Made by a program: the position numbers and the translations under genes. Shown here one piece after another: positions 38,045-45,764 of a stretch of 64,000 bases of DNA (positions are counted from its first letter, which is position 1; each line of letters begins with the position of its first letter). Origin of the DNA: SZAS-79 sp965279075 (lineage in GTDB: Bacteria; Pseudomonadota; Gammaproteobacteria; Burkholderiales; SG8-39). The stretch covers positions 248,001 to 312,000 of the forward strand of contig CBDIHI010000010.1 in assembly GCA_965279075.1 (NCBI GenBank), given 5' to 3'. The notes beneath the pieces are model-generated. The model was not told the DNA's origin, searched no databases, and saw only the letters and a program-made list of their open reading frames with translations.

Positions 38045-38664
38045 TGTCGAACCACGGATTCGTCGTCGGGATCGCCGGCCCGGTGGGCGCGGGCAAGTCG
38101 ACACTGGTCGCGGGCCTCGCCGCGCGGCTCGGCGATGCGACGGTCCTCAGCTTCGACCGCTACGAGCGCATCACCGAGCAGCCGATCGAGCGCATCCGGC
38201 TGTGGATGCAGAACGGCGCGGACCTTGACGAGATGGAGATCCCCGGGCTCGCCGGCGACCTCCATGCCCTGAAGGAAGGCCGCGCGGTCGTGGATCCGCT
38301 CACAGGCGCGTCCGTCCCCGCGCGCAAGGTCATCCTTTTCGAGACGCAGTTCGGCAGGCGCCATGCCGCCACCGGCCGCCACATCGACCTGATGGTGTGG
38401 ATCGACACGCCGCTGGACCTCGCGCTCGCCCGCAAGGTGCGCCAGCTCACCGGGGAAGTGGACCCGAATGATGCCCACGCGACCCGCGGGTTCGCGCCCT
38501 GGCTGGGCGAGTACCTAGGCAATTACCTCGACGTCGTCGGCGGGCTGCTGCGCATCCAGCGGGAGACGGTGGGGGCGGGGGCGGACCTGGTGATCGATGG
38601 ACAGCGCGATCCGCGGGCGCTGCAGGAGGAGGTCGCGCGGGCGATCCGGGAGCGGCTGGCTTGA
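38044..38664 (+). CDS. P-loop kinase, uridine kinase/phosphoribulokinase-like
   Basis: 206 residues from ATG 38044, which overlaps the previous stop (TGATG). Walker A is G-P-V-G-A-G-K-S-T (12-20). An S-F-D-R-Y stretch near residue 40 fits the substrate-side Asp of uridine kinase-like enzymes. V-I-L-F-E-T-Q-F and L-M-V-W-I-D-T-P-L-D-L-A-L-A-R-K match the strand-plus-lid pattern of this superfamily. The length is usual for a small-molecule kinase. The context (oxygenase, methyltransferase, two radical SAM enzymes) points to phosphorylation of a pathway intermediate rather than uridine salvage. The substrate is unknown. Confidence 0.75.
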   Translation: MSNHGFVVGIAGPVGAGKSTLVAGLAARLGDATVLSFDRYERITEQPIERIRLWMQNGADLDEMEIPGLAGDLHALKEGRAVVDPLTGASVPARKVILFETQFGRRHAATGRHIDLMVWIDTPLDLALARKVRQLTGEVDPNDAHATRGFAPWLGEYLGNYLDVVGGLLRIQRETVGAGADLVIDGQRDPRALQEEVARAIRERLA

Positions 38665-39506
38665 GCGCCGGCGGGAGCGTCACGACCCGGGGCGGGTTCC
38701 TGCGTACGCTCGAAATCGAAGCGGTAGAAGCGGCGGCGCATGCCGACGCGTTCGACAGGATCCGCTCGGGCGAGCTGCAGGCAGTCATCGTAAACGGCGT
38801 CTATGCGCGGGAGCGCCTGGCGCCGGTCGTCGAGCAACTCGAGCGCAACGCGCCCGGGTTCCTGCAGACCTGGTTCCCGGAGAAATTCCGCTCCTGGTTC
38901 TACGGCCGCAACCTCAACCTCGTCGGGCCCGCGCTCGAGGGCTACTTCGAGGAGGCGGCGCAGTTTTCCGCAACGCTGGGCCGGTTGTTCCCGCCCGGGC
39001 AGGGCCTCGTCGGGTGTGTGGGCGGGATCCTGTCCGCACTTGATCGCGGCCGGCCCTTCGTCGCCGCGCCGGGCCCGCTGGCCGGGCAGCAGTACATGTT
39101 CACGACGCTGCGCGGGCATGAGCAAGGGGGCTACATCCCGGCGCATTTCGACAACGAGCAGGCGCTGCGGCCTTCCTACACGCATTTGCGCGGCATCGTC
39201 GAACTGCACATGGTGTCCTTCGTGCTGACGCTGGATTGGTCCGAGACCGGCGGCGCGCTGCAGGTGTTCGACCTGCAATGCGATCCCGCCGACGCGGTCG
39301 CCATTAGTCGCGACGGCGCGGCGAAGCCCGCGCTGGAGGGCCTCGCCTCGGTCGAGTTCCGCATCCCGCCGGGTGCGATGATCGTGCTCGATTCCGGGCG
39401 ATTCCTTCACCGCGTGACGCCGGTGGAGGGCGCTCGCAAGCGCTGGACCGCATGCAGTTTCATGGCGCTATCGCGCAAACACGACGCGATGTACTGTTGG
39501 GGATGA
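38661..39506 (+). CDS. Fe(II)/2-oxoglutarate-dependent oxygenase-like protein
   Basis: 281 residues from TTG 38661, overlapping the kinase stop by four bases; GGGAG lies upstream. The iron-binding facial triad is visible: H162-F-D164, followed by H250 in G-R-F-L-H-R-V, with Arg residues a few positions later (R-K-R-W) that fit 2-oxoglutarate binding. A short strand, V-S-F-V-L-T-L-D-W-S-E-T-G-G-A-L, fits the jelly-roll core. It probably hydroxylates or otherwise oxidises a pathway intermediate in the cytosol. The gene ends in an ATGA overlap with the methyltransferase gene. The substrate is not evident. Confidence 0.75.
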   Translation: MSAGGSVTTRGGFLRTLEIEAVEAAAHADAFDRIRSGELQAVIVNGVYARERLAPVVEQLERNAPGFLQTWFPEKFRSWFYGRNLNLVGPALEGYFEEAAQFSATLGRLFPPGQGLVGCVGGILSALDRGRPFVAAPGPLAGQQYMFTTLRGHEQGGYIPAHFDNEQALRPSYTHLRGIVELHMVSFVLTLDWSETGGALQVFDLQCDPADAVAISRDGAAKPALEGLASVEFRIPPGAMIVLDSGRFLHRVTPVEGARKRWTACSFMALSRKHDAMYCWG

Positions 39507-40321
39507 GCGTGCGAGCAAGGGTTCCCGTCTATTTCGATTACCTGATCGACGCGTTCCATCGCGGCGGGGCGGGTCGCTGCGTGCACCTCGGCTACTGGGA
39601 CGACCCGGAGGCCGGAGGCGAGGATTTCGCCGGTGCCCAGCAGCGGCTGGACTCCAAGCTGATCGAGCTGTGCGATCCCGCGGACGGGCAGGCGGTGCTC
39701 GACGTGGGGTGCGGCTTCGGCGGCACGCTGGGCACGCTCAACCGGCGGTTCTCCGGCATGCGCCTCGCGGGCGTGAACATCGACGACCGCCAGCTTGAGA
39801 TCTGCCGGCTCCTGCTGCCGGCCAGCGGCAACCTCATCGAATGGCACGCCGCGGACGCGTGCAGCCTGCCATTCCCGGATGCGAGCGTCGACCGGGTGCT
39901 GTGCATTGAGGCCATGTTCCACTTCGGTTCGCGGCGTGAGTTTTTCCGCGAGGCCGCGCGGGTGCTGAAACCGGGCGGGGTACTGGTGGGGTCCGACATC
40001 ACGATCGCTCCCTCGGCACGCAGCCTGGACGCCCCTGGTTTCTGCATTGAGGCACCGCTGCAGGACGGCTACGGGCCGTGGCCGGATTTCTGGGGTGACG
40101 ACGCGGACCATGCGGTGCTGGCGCAAGCCGCGGGCTTCGCGCAAGGCCTCTTGCAGGATGCGACTGCCAATACCATGTCCAGCCATCGCCACACGGCGCC
40201 GCGCGAGGCCGACGAGTCTCGCGATTCCGGCAACGTAGCGCTGCGCGCTTCGCTCATGCTGCGCTGGCTGCACCGCGAGGGGCACCTGCGCTACTGGCTT
40301 TTCCGGTACCGGAAGCCATGA
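39503..40321 (+). CDS. Class I SAM-dependent methyltransferase
   Basis: 272 residues from ATG 39503, which overlaps the oxygenase stop as ATGA. Motif I is D-V-G-C-G-F-G-G (from D67), and V-N-I-D-D-R-Q-L-E-I-C follows as the next SAM-contact strand. A-D-A-C-S-L-P-F-P-D-A-S-V-D and A-R-V-L-K-P-G-G-V-L complete the fold. The H-L-G-Y-W-D-D opening resembles small-molecule methyltransferases of the sarcosine/tocopherol type. It is the fourth gene of the six-gene cluster, and its stop overlaps the first radical SAM gene. It probably methylates O, N or an activated carbon of the pathway product. Confidence 0.85.
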   Translation: MSVRARVPVYFDYLIDAFHRGGAGRCVHLGYWDDPEAGGEDFAGAQQRLDSKLIELCDPADGQAVLDVGCGFGGTLGTLNRRFSGMRLAGVNIDDRQLEICRLLLPASGNLIEWHAADACSLPFPDASVDRVLCIEAMFHFGSRREFFREAARVLKPGGVLVGSDITIAPSARSLDAPGFCIEAPLQDGYGPWPDFWGDDADHAVLAQAAGFAQGLLQDATANTMSSHRHTAPREADESRDSGNVALRASLMLRWLHREGHLRYWLFRYRKP

Positions 40322-41631
40322 GCGCGCAGCGAATCGCGCTGGTCTGCATGACGCCGGAGCCCGACACCAACGAACTCGGGCACCTTGACCTGCCCAGCTA
40401 CGGCATCCGACGGATCCTCGCCGCGGTCGTATCGGATCCGCAACTCAAGTCGGCAAAGGTTGCGCTGGTGGACTATAAGCGCGCCGACATCGAAGCGTAT
40501 GTCGAGGCGCTGGCCCGGTTCGAGCCGGACCTCATCGGCTTCTCGATCTACGTGTGGTCCACGCCCTGCATGGTGGAGGTGGCGAGGCGCATCCGGCAAA
40601 AGCTGCCGAACGTGATGATCATTTTCGGCGGCCCTTCGGCGCGCACGCAGCTCTTCGACCTTGCGCCCTACGCGCCGGCCCAGGCCTACCTCGACGCCGT
40701 GGTCAGCACCGAAGGGGAGGCGATCTTCCGCGAGATCGCGCGCCTGCCCAGCCTCGACCGCGCGGGCCTGCGCTCCGTGCCGGGCCTGCACATGCCGGCT
40801 TCGGGCGTCTGGCTGCAGACGGGCCACCGCGCGCCGACCGCGGACCTCGACGCCATCGCCTCGCCGTTCCAGATGGGGTTGATGCCCGCGGGGTCGGTGG
40901 CTTACCTCGAGACCTACCGGGGCTGCCCCCTGTCGTGCCGCTTCTGCGAATGGGGCGCGAGCGAAACCTCGAAGGCCGTGTTCTCGACCGACTACATAGC
41001 ACGGGAACTCGAGTCTTTCGCGCGCCAGGGATCGCCTTCGGTGTTCCTGCTCGATGCCGGCCTCAACCTGAACGCGCGGGGCTTTCGCAACCTGCTTGCG
41101 GCAGAATCGCGGGTTGGGTTCCTGAAGTCGTCGCTGTTCTGGGCAGAAATCTACCCGACCCACATCCAGGACGAGCACCTCGAGTTCCTTTCGAAGGTGG
41201 GCACGTCCTACCTTGGCGTGGGCCTGCAGTCGCTCGACCCGACTGTGCTGAAGCTGCACGATCGCCCGTTCGACCGCAATCGCTTCGAGAAGGCCATGAG
41301 CCTGCTCACGTCCGTCACCACGGCCGAGGTGCAGATCATCTTCGGGCTGCCGGGTGACACCCCGGAGGGGTTTCGCCGCACGCTCGAGTACGCGCGCACC
41401 TTCCCGGTGGCCGTGCGCGCCTATCACTGCCTCGTACTGCCGGACGCGCTGATGTCGCGCGGCCGCCCGGGCTGGGACATGCGCTACGACCCGGTGAACC
41501 TGGCCATGACCTCGTGCCTCGGCTGGAGCGAGGAGGACATCCTCGCAATGCGTGCCGAGCTCGACCGCGGGACCGCGGCCGTCGGCGGAAAATCAGGAAA
41601 GTACTGGTGGTCCTTCCCGCCCAGGTCCTGA
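40318..41631 (+). CDS. B12-binding-domain radical SAM protein 1
   Basis: 437 residues from ATG 40318 (ATGA overlap). Residues ~1-160 look like a B12-binding Rossmann-type domain (I-G-F-S-I-Y-V-W-S then I-I-F-G-G-P-S-A-R). The radical SAM cluster motif is C203-P-L-S-C207-R-F-C210-E-W. S-Y-L-G-V-G-L-Q-S-L and I-I-F-G-L-P-G-D-T-P-E-G-F follow as expected for the TIM-barrel core. Enzymes of this class methylate unactivated carbons or rearrange rings. The classic D-x-H-x-x-G B12-binding box is not obvious, so cobalamin may be bound base-off in another way or not at all. A similar paralogue follows directly. Confidence 0.85.
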   Translation: MSAQRIALVCMTPEPDTNELGHLDLPSYGIRRILAAVVSDPQLKSAKVALVDYKRADIEAYVEALARFEPDLIGFSIYVWSTPCMVEVARRIRQKLPNVMIIFGGPSARTQLFDLAPYAPAQAYLDAVVSTEGEAIFREIARLPSLDRAGLRSVPGLHMPASGVWLQTGHRAPTADLDAIASPFQMGLMPAGSVAYLETYRGCPLSCRFCEWGASETSKAVFSTDYIARELESFARQGSPSVFLLDAGLNLNARGFRNLLAAESRVGFLKSSLFWAEIYPTHIQDEHLEFLSKVGTSYLGVGLQSLDPTVLKLHDRPFDRNRFEKAMSLLTSVTTAEVQIIFGLPGDTPEGFRRTLEYARTFPVAVRAYHCLVLPDALMSRGRPGWDMRYDPVNLAMTSCLGWSEEDILAMRAELDRGTAAVGGKSGKYWWSFPPRS

Positions 41632-42974
41632 AACCCTCGATCGCCCGCAGGGCCGGCCCGCGCCGGTCCGGGCGGCGCGTTGCGCTCGTCGCGCGCTACC
41701 CCGAGCGCGACCGCGCGATGCCGGTGTTCATCTCCAACCACGGCATGCGCATGGTCGAGGCGTCGCTGCGCTGTGCCGGGATCGACGGGCTGGAACTGCG
41801 CACCTGGGACCTCTCGGAGGCCACGGCGGCGGGCCTCGCGCAGGAACTCATCGACTATGACGCCGACGTGGTGGGGTTCTCGGCTTTCATCTGGTCGTTT
41901 CCGCTCTTTGTCGAGGTCGCGCGGCTCGTCAAGGAGGACGACCCCGGGCGGCTCATCGTCTTCGGCGGGCCTTCGGCGCGGCCGAGCATGTTCGGGCAGG
42001 CGCCGTTCCGCGCGGCGCGCGACTGGGTGGACACGCTGGTGATCAACGACGGCGAGCTGACCTTCGCGGAGATCGTCGCGGCGAAGGATCGCAGCCCGCA
42101 GGCGCTGGCGCTGGTCCAGGGCATCGCTATTCCTTCGCCGGACGCCTGGATGGAAACCCCGGCCCGGCCGGCCGTGGACCTGAATGAGATGCCTTCGCCC
42201 TACGAAATGGACCTCGTGCCACACGGCGGCCTCGCAGTGCTGCAGACCTACCGGGGCTGCCCGTTCACCTGCTCGTTCTGCGAGTGGGGGACGCTGGAGT
42301 CGCCGCGGCGCGTGAGGGGCGCGGCGGAGTTGCGCCGTGAGTTCGACGGCATGGCGCGGCAGGACGTGGACGGGGCGATCCTCGTCGACGCGGGCCTGAA
42401 CCTGAATCCGCACGCGTTCAAGAGCCTGCGCGAGGCGGTGGACAAGCACGACTTCCTGCGCAATCGCAACCTGATCTGCGAGGTCTACCCGGCGAAGGTC
42501 AAGAAGGAGCACATCGAGTTCCTCGGCTCGATCGGCCAGTCGCTGGTGGGCATCGGCCTGCAGTCGTTCGACAACGAGGTGCTGGCCCACGTCGAACGCT
42601 CGTACGACGAGGCGCGCTTCGAGCAGACCATGTACGACCTGAAGTCCGTCGCGGCCGTGGCGGTGGAGATCATCATGGGCCTGCCCGGCGACACGCCGGA
42701 GAATTTCCGCAAGAGCTTCGAGCGCGCGAGGAAGCTGCCTTGTGCGTTGCGCGTCTACCACTGCGTCGTGCTGCCTTCCGCCCTGATGGTCCGGGCGCCG
42801 GCGAACTACGTGATGGACTACGACCCGGTGACGCTGAAGATGCGCTCGTGCCTGGGCTGGAGCGAACAGTCCTTGCTGGCGGAGTGCGAGTTCGTCACTC
42901 GCTGCGCGCAGGCCGAGGGCGGGCGCAGCGGGCAGTATTTCTGGATTTTCCCGCCGCCGGGGGGGCAGTACTGA
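41607..42974 (+). CDS. B12-binding-domain radical SAM protein 2
   Basis: 455 residues if GTG 41607 is the start; AGGAAA lies just upstream and the gene overlaps radical SAM gene 1 by 25 bases. An earlier in-frame start is possible but would add Arg-rich sequence with no match in the paralogue. The domain order is the same: an N-terminal B12-type domain (V-G-F-S-A-F-I-W-S, I-V-F-G-G-P-S-A-R), the cluster motif C218-P-F-T-C222-S-F-C225-E-W, then G-I-G-L-Q-S-F and I-I-M-G-L-P-G-D-T-P-E-N-F. It is clearly paralogous to the previous protein yet well diverged, suggesting two successive reactions on one substrate. It is the last gene before the IS element. Confidence 0.85.
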   Translation: MVLPAQVLKPSIARRAGPRRSGRRVALVARYPERDRAMPVFISNHGMRMVEASLRCAGIDGLELRTWDLSEATAAGLAQELIDYDADVVGFSAFIWSFPLFVEVARLVKEDDPGRLIVFGGPSARPSMFGQAPFRAARDWVDTLVINDGELTFAEIVAAKDRSPQALALVQGIAIPSPDAWMETPARPAVDLNEMPSPYEMDLVPHGGLAVLQTYRGCPFTCSFCEWGTLESPRRVRGAAELRREFDGMARQDVDGAILVDAGLNLNPHAFKSLREAVDKHDFLRNRNLICEVYPAKVKKEHIEFLGSIGQSLVGIGLQSFDNEVLAHVERSYDEARFEQTMYDLKSVAAVAVEIIMGLPGDTPENFRKSFERARKLPCALRVYHCVVLPSALMVRAPANYVMDYDPVTLKMRSCLGWSEQSLLAECEFVTRCAQAEGGRSGQYFWIFPPPGGQY

Positions 42975-43018
42975 AGTTGCCCCGGTTGCAGGAAAATGTA
43001 CCGGTTCCAGTACAAAAA

Positions 43019-44104
43019 TTGCAAATTCAAGTTCGAAGTGCGACATCCTGATTGAGCAGAGAGAGGTGAGGATGTGCACGGGTGTACCTTTCTCGATGAC
43101 GAGTCTAGGAAGGAGCACTCAATGCGTTATGCACACCTCACCCCAACGGAACGCTACCAGATTGCGCTGGGGTTACAAGCGAAGCTGAGTGCCCGGCAGA
43201 TCGGTCGCAAGCTGGGCCGGCATCACGCGACGATCAGCCGGGAGATTGATAGGGGTTCTCATGGCAAGCGTGGATACCTGGCCGAAGAAGCACAGTTTGC
43301 TGCCGAGCGGCGAGCTCGCCGCTCGGCAGCAAACCATCCGACGAAGTCCGGGGCGCTACTGCGCTGTGTGCGCGGACTGATCCGTCTGGACTGGTCCCCG
43401 GAGCAGGTGCAGGGATACCTGAGACGTTTCGATCAGCCCCCGATCAGCATCCCGACGCTGTACGCGCACGTACGCCGGGACCGGGCGCTCGGTGGGCAGC
43501 TCCACGAGCACCTGCGCTACGGCCGGCGTACGCGCCCGTGGGGCAAGCGCAACACGGGCAGCATCCCCGCGGACCGGCCGAGCATCCGCAGCCGTCCCGA
43601 TCACGTTAAGCAGCGCCTGATTTGCGGGGATTGGGAAGGCGACACCTTCATGGGTCGCCAAGGCAGTCCTCACCGCAAGCTGTGCCTGGTAGAACGGCGC
43701 AGCCGCTATATGTGCCTGCTCACACCGTTCGGTGGCCTGAGCCTGTCGCAGAAGGTTGCGCGCACGACCATCGCCGCGTTACGCGATCTGCCCAAACGCT
43801 CGATCACCTTCGACAACGGGTCGGAATTCTCGCTCTACAAGACGATCGAAGACGGCCTCAAATGCAAAGCCTACTTCGCCGATCCCGGCCGTCCGGGGCA
43901 GAGAGGAACCTGCGAGAACACCATCGGACTGGTGCGCCAGTACATCCCGAAAGGCACCAGCGGAATCCATCTGACCAGGGCACAGGTTAAGGGCATCCAG
44001 GACAAGCTCAACAACCGACCCCGAAAGTGCCTGGGATTCAAAACCCCGGCTGAGGTACTCTTGCAAGCAAATCCACCTGTCGCGCTTCGAACTTGAATGC
44101 GCAA
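43019..44104 (+). mobile_element. IS30-family insertion sequence with imperfect terminal inverted repeats
   Basis: About 1086 bp. The left end 43019-43045 and the right end 44078-44104 are imperfect inverted repeats sharing ATTCAAGTTCGAAG and GCGACA, with mismatches between. The right repeat overlaps the end of the transposase gene. The flanks are A-rich on both sides (43014-43018 and 44105-44106), so a 2-3 base target duplication is possible but cannot be proved. Confidence 0.85.
43122..44096 (+). CDS. IS30-family transposase
   Basis: 324 residues from ATG 43122, preceded by the strong site AGGAAGGAG. The N-terminal helix-turn-helix region is typical (L-T-P-T-E-R-Y-Q-I-A-L-G then I-G-R-K-L-G-R-H-H-A-T-I-S-R-E-I). 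The catalytic core has W-E-G-D-T, T-F-D-N-G-S-E-F and an R-G-T-C-E-N-T segment, consistent with the DDE triad of IS30 enzymes. Length and frame are intact and both inverted ends are present, so the element may still be active. Confidence 0.95.
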   Translation: MRYAHLTPTERYQIALGLQAKLSARQIGRKLGRHHATISREIDRGSHGKRGYLAEEAQFAAERRARRSAANHPTKSGALLRCVRGLIRLDWSPEQVQGYLRRFDQPPISIPTLYAHVRRDRALGGQLHEHLRYGRRTRPWGKRNTGSIPADRPSIRSRPDHVKQRLICGDWEGDTFMGRQGSPHRKLCLVERRSRYMCLLTPFGGLSLSQKVARTTIAALRDLPKRSITFDNGSEFSLYKTIEDGLKCKAYFADPGRPGQRGTCENTIGLVRQYIPKGTSGIHLTRAQVKGIQDKLNNRPRKCLGFKTPAEVLLQANPPVALRT

Positions 44105-44129
44105 AATGGCAGGAAACCGGCTCCTGGCA
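44103..44129 (-). terminator. Probable Rho-independent terminator of the minus-strand operon
   Basis: On the minus strand TGCCAGGA (44129-44122) pairs with TCCTGCCA (44114-44107), with one mismatch, around a 7-base loop, followed by TTTT (44106-44103). It lies 35 bases after the stop of the acyl-CoA ligase gene. The IS30 right end falls within the T run. Confidence 0.45.
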
Positions 44130-44164
44130 AAGACTTTACGAAAAATTCTCCTGAATTCACTACT

Positions 44165-45763
44165 TCAAGAGAGTGCTTTCCCGTCCATCCCGACCTGCGC
44201 AAGGTCGCGCAGCTTGTGCTTTTGTATCTTCGTGGCGTTGGTGCCTTCGGTCACCGGGAACGCGTCGATCGCGAACAGCCGCACCGGCACCTTGTACCGC
44301 GCAAGCCTGGTGGACACGTGGGTGAGCACGGCAGCCTCGTCGAGCGCCGCGCCGGGCTTCAGCGTGACGAAGCCGACCGGCTTCAGGGCATTGCCGTCCG
44401 TGACCCCGACGACCTGGCAGGCCTCCACCCCCTCGACCTCCTGCACTACCCCTTCTATCTCGAGCGGGCTGACGAGGAACCCCCCGAGCCGCAGCGAGTC
44501 CCCCATGCGCGTGAGGTACACGAAGCGCCCGTCGGCCTGGGTGTAACCGAGATCGCCGGAGCGGTACCAGCCGTCCTCCGTGAGGGCGGCGGCGGTGGCC
44601 GCAGGATCGCCGAAGTAACCGACCATGCGGCTGTTCGGCGCGAGGAACTCGAGCTCGCCCGATTCACCATGCGGCAGGACGCGGCCCGTTTCCGGATCGC
44701 GCGCACGGACCCGGGAGGCGGCGTTCACCGGCCGGCCCCCGGCCAGCATGCGGTCGGCAAGCGGCGCGTTCTCATCCTGCCGGGCGAACAGAGCCTGGAT
44801 CTCGCTGATGCCGTAGAGGCCTACGAGCTTCAGGCCGCGCGCATCGGCGCGGGGCACGATGTCGTCGAGCGCAGGGTTGAAGGCCGCGTAGCCGACGAAC
44901 TCGACACTGGGCAGGATCGGCGTGCGGGGCGTCGCGGCGAGCAATTGGGAAATCGCGTCGTCGGTGGCGTTCAGGTGCGTCACGCCGTGGGTGTCGACCT
45001 GGCGCAGCGCCTCGGCCGCGTCCCACGAAGGCGTCATCACCAGCGGGCGCCCTGCGGCGATCGCGGCCAGCGCGTTGCATGCGCCGAATACGCCGCACAG
45101 CGGCGGGGCGAGGTAGAGAACGCTTTTTTCGTGCAGCCCGAAGCCGCGTACAACGTCGAACGCATGGGCGATCAGGGTCTGCTGGTCGTGCAGCACGAAC
45201 TTGGGCGCCTTGGTGGTCCCCGAGGTCGTGAAGATCGCGCAGCCTGCACCGGGCGCGGCGGCCGAATCCGTCCACGGCGCGGAGGCGGCGATGGAAGCGT
45301 AGGAGGTCGCCGGCTTGCCGAGCACGGAGGCGGGCGCAGCGGTGTCGTCCTCGGCATACACGACAACCTGCCGCAGTGCACCCAGCGCCTTCGGGTCGCA
45401 CCCGGCGAGCACGCCTGCGAAATCGGCCTTCCCGAATCCGGGCCAGTACACCAGCACTTTGCAGCCGGAGCGCCCGACGATGTCGGCCAGCTCGTGGCTG
45501 CGAAACCTTGTATTGACCGCCACCGCGATGGCGCCGAGCTGCGCGCACGCGAAGAAGATCGCCAGCCAGGCGGGGACGTTCGGCATCCACAGGGCCACGC
45601 GGTCGCCGGGGCCCACGCCGAGCGCGGCCAGGCCTGCCGCGATCCGGCGCGACTCGTCCAGCAGTTTGGCGTACGCGACGGGCCGGTCGCGCTCGACGAG
45701 GGCGTGGGTTGCCAGATGCGCGCGCGCCGTGAGCAATCCGGGGAGCGTGCGCGGCGCCTGCAT
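44165..45763 (-). CDS. AMP-forming acyl-CoA ligase (ANL superfamily)
   Basis: 532 residues from ATG 45763, one base after the TonB receptor stop. Motifs of adenylate-forming enzymes appear in order: T-T-S-G-T-T-K-A-P-K (phosphate loop, with Lys where Gly is usual), Y-G-I-S-E-I-Q, G-W-Y-R-S-G-D-L-G, the hinge R-M-G-D-S-L-R-L-G-G-F, and a C-terminal T-K-I-Q-K-H-K-L whose Lys would be catalytic. It activates a carboxylic acid with ATP and transfers it to CoA; the acid is probably fatty or aromatic. It is the last gene of the dehydrogenase/cytochrome/receptor operon and may handle the acid product of that oxidation, which is an inference. Confidence 0.85.
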   Translation of the reverse strand: MQAPRTLPGLLTARAHLATHALVERDRPVAYAKLLDESRRIAAGLAALGVGPGDRVALWMPNVPAWLAIFFACAQLGAIAVAVNTRFRSHELADIVGRSGCKVLVYWPGFGKADFAGVLAGCDPKALGALRQVVVYAEDDTAAPASVLGKPATSYASIAASAPWTDSAAAPGAGCAIFTTSGTTKAPKFVLHDQQTLIAHAFDVVRGFGLHEKSVLYLAPPLCGVFGACNALAAIAAGRPLVMTPSWDAAEALRQVDTHGVTHLNATDDAISQLLAATPRTPILPSVEFVGYAAFNPALDDIVPRADARGLKLVGLYGISEIQALFARQDENAPLADRMLAGGRPVNAASRVRARDPETGRVLPHGESGELEFLAPNSRMVGYFGDPAATAAALTEDGWYRSGDLGYTQADGRFVYLTRMGDSLRLGGFLVSPLEIEGVVQEVEGVEACQVVGVTDGNALKPVGFVTLKPGAALDEAAVLTHVSTRLARYKVPVRLFAIDAFPVTEGTNATKIQKHKLRDLAQVGMDGKALS

Positions 45764-45764
45764 C

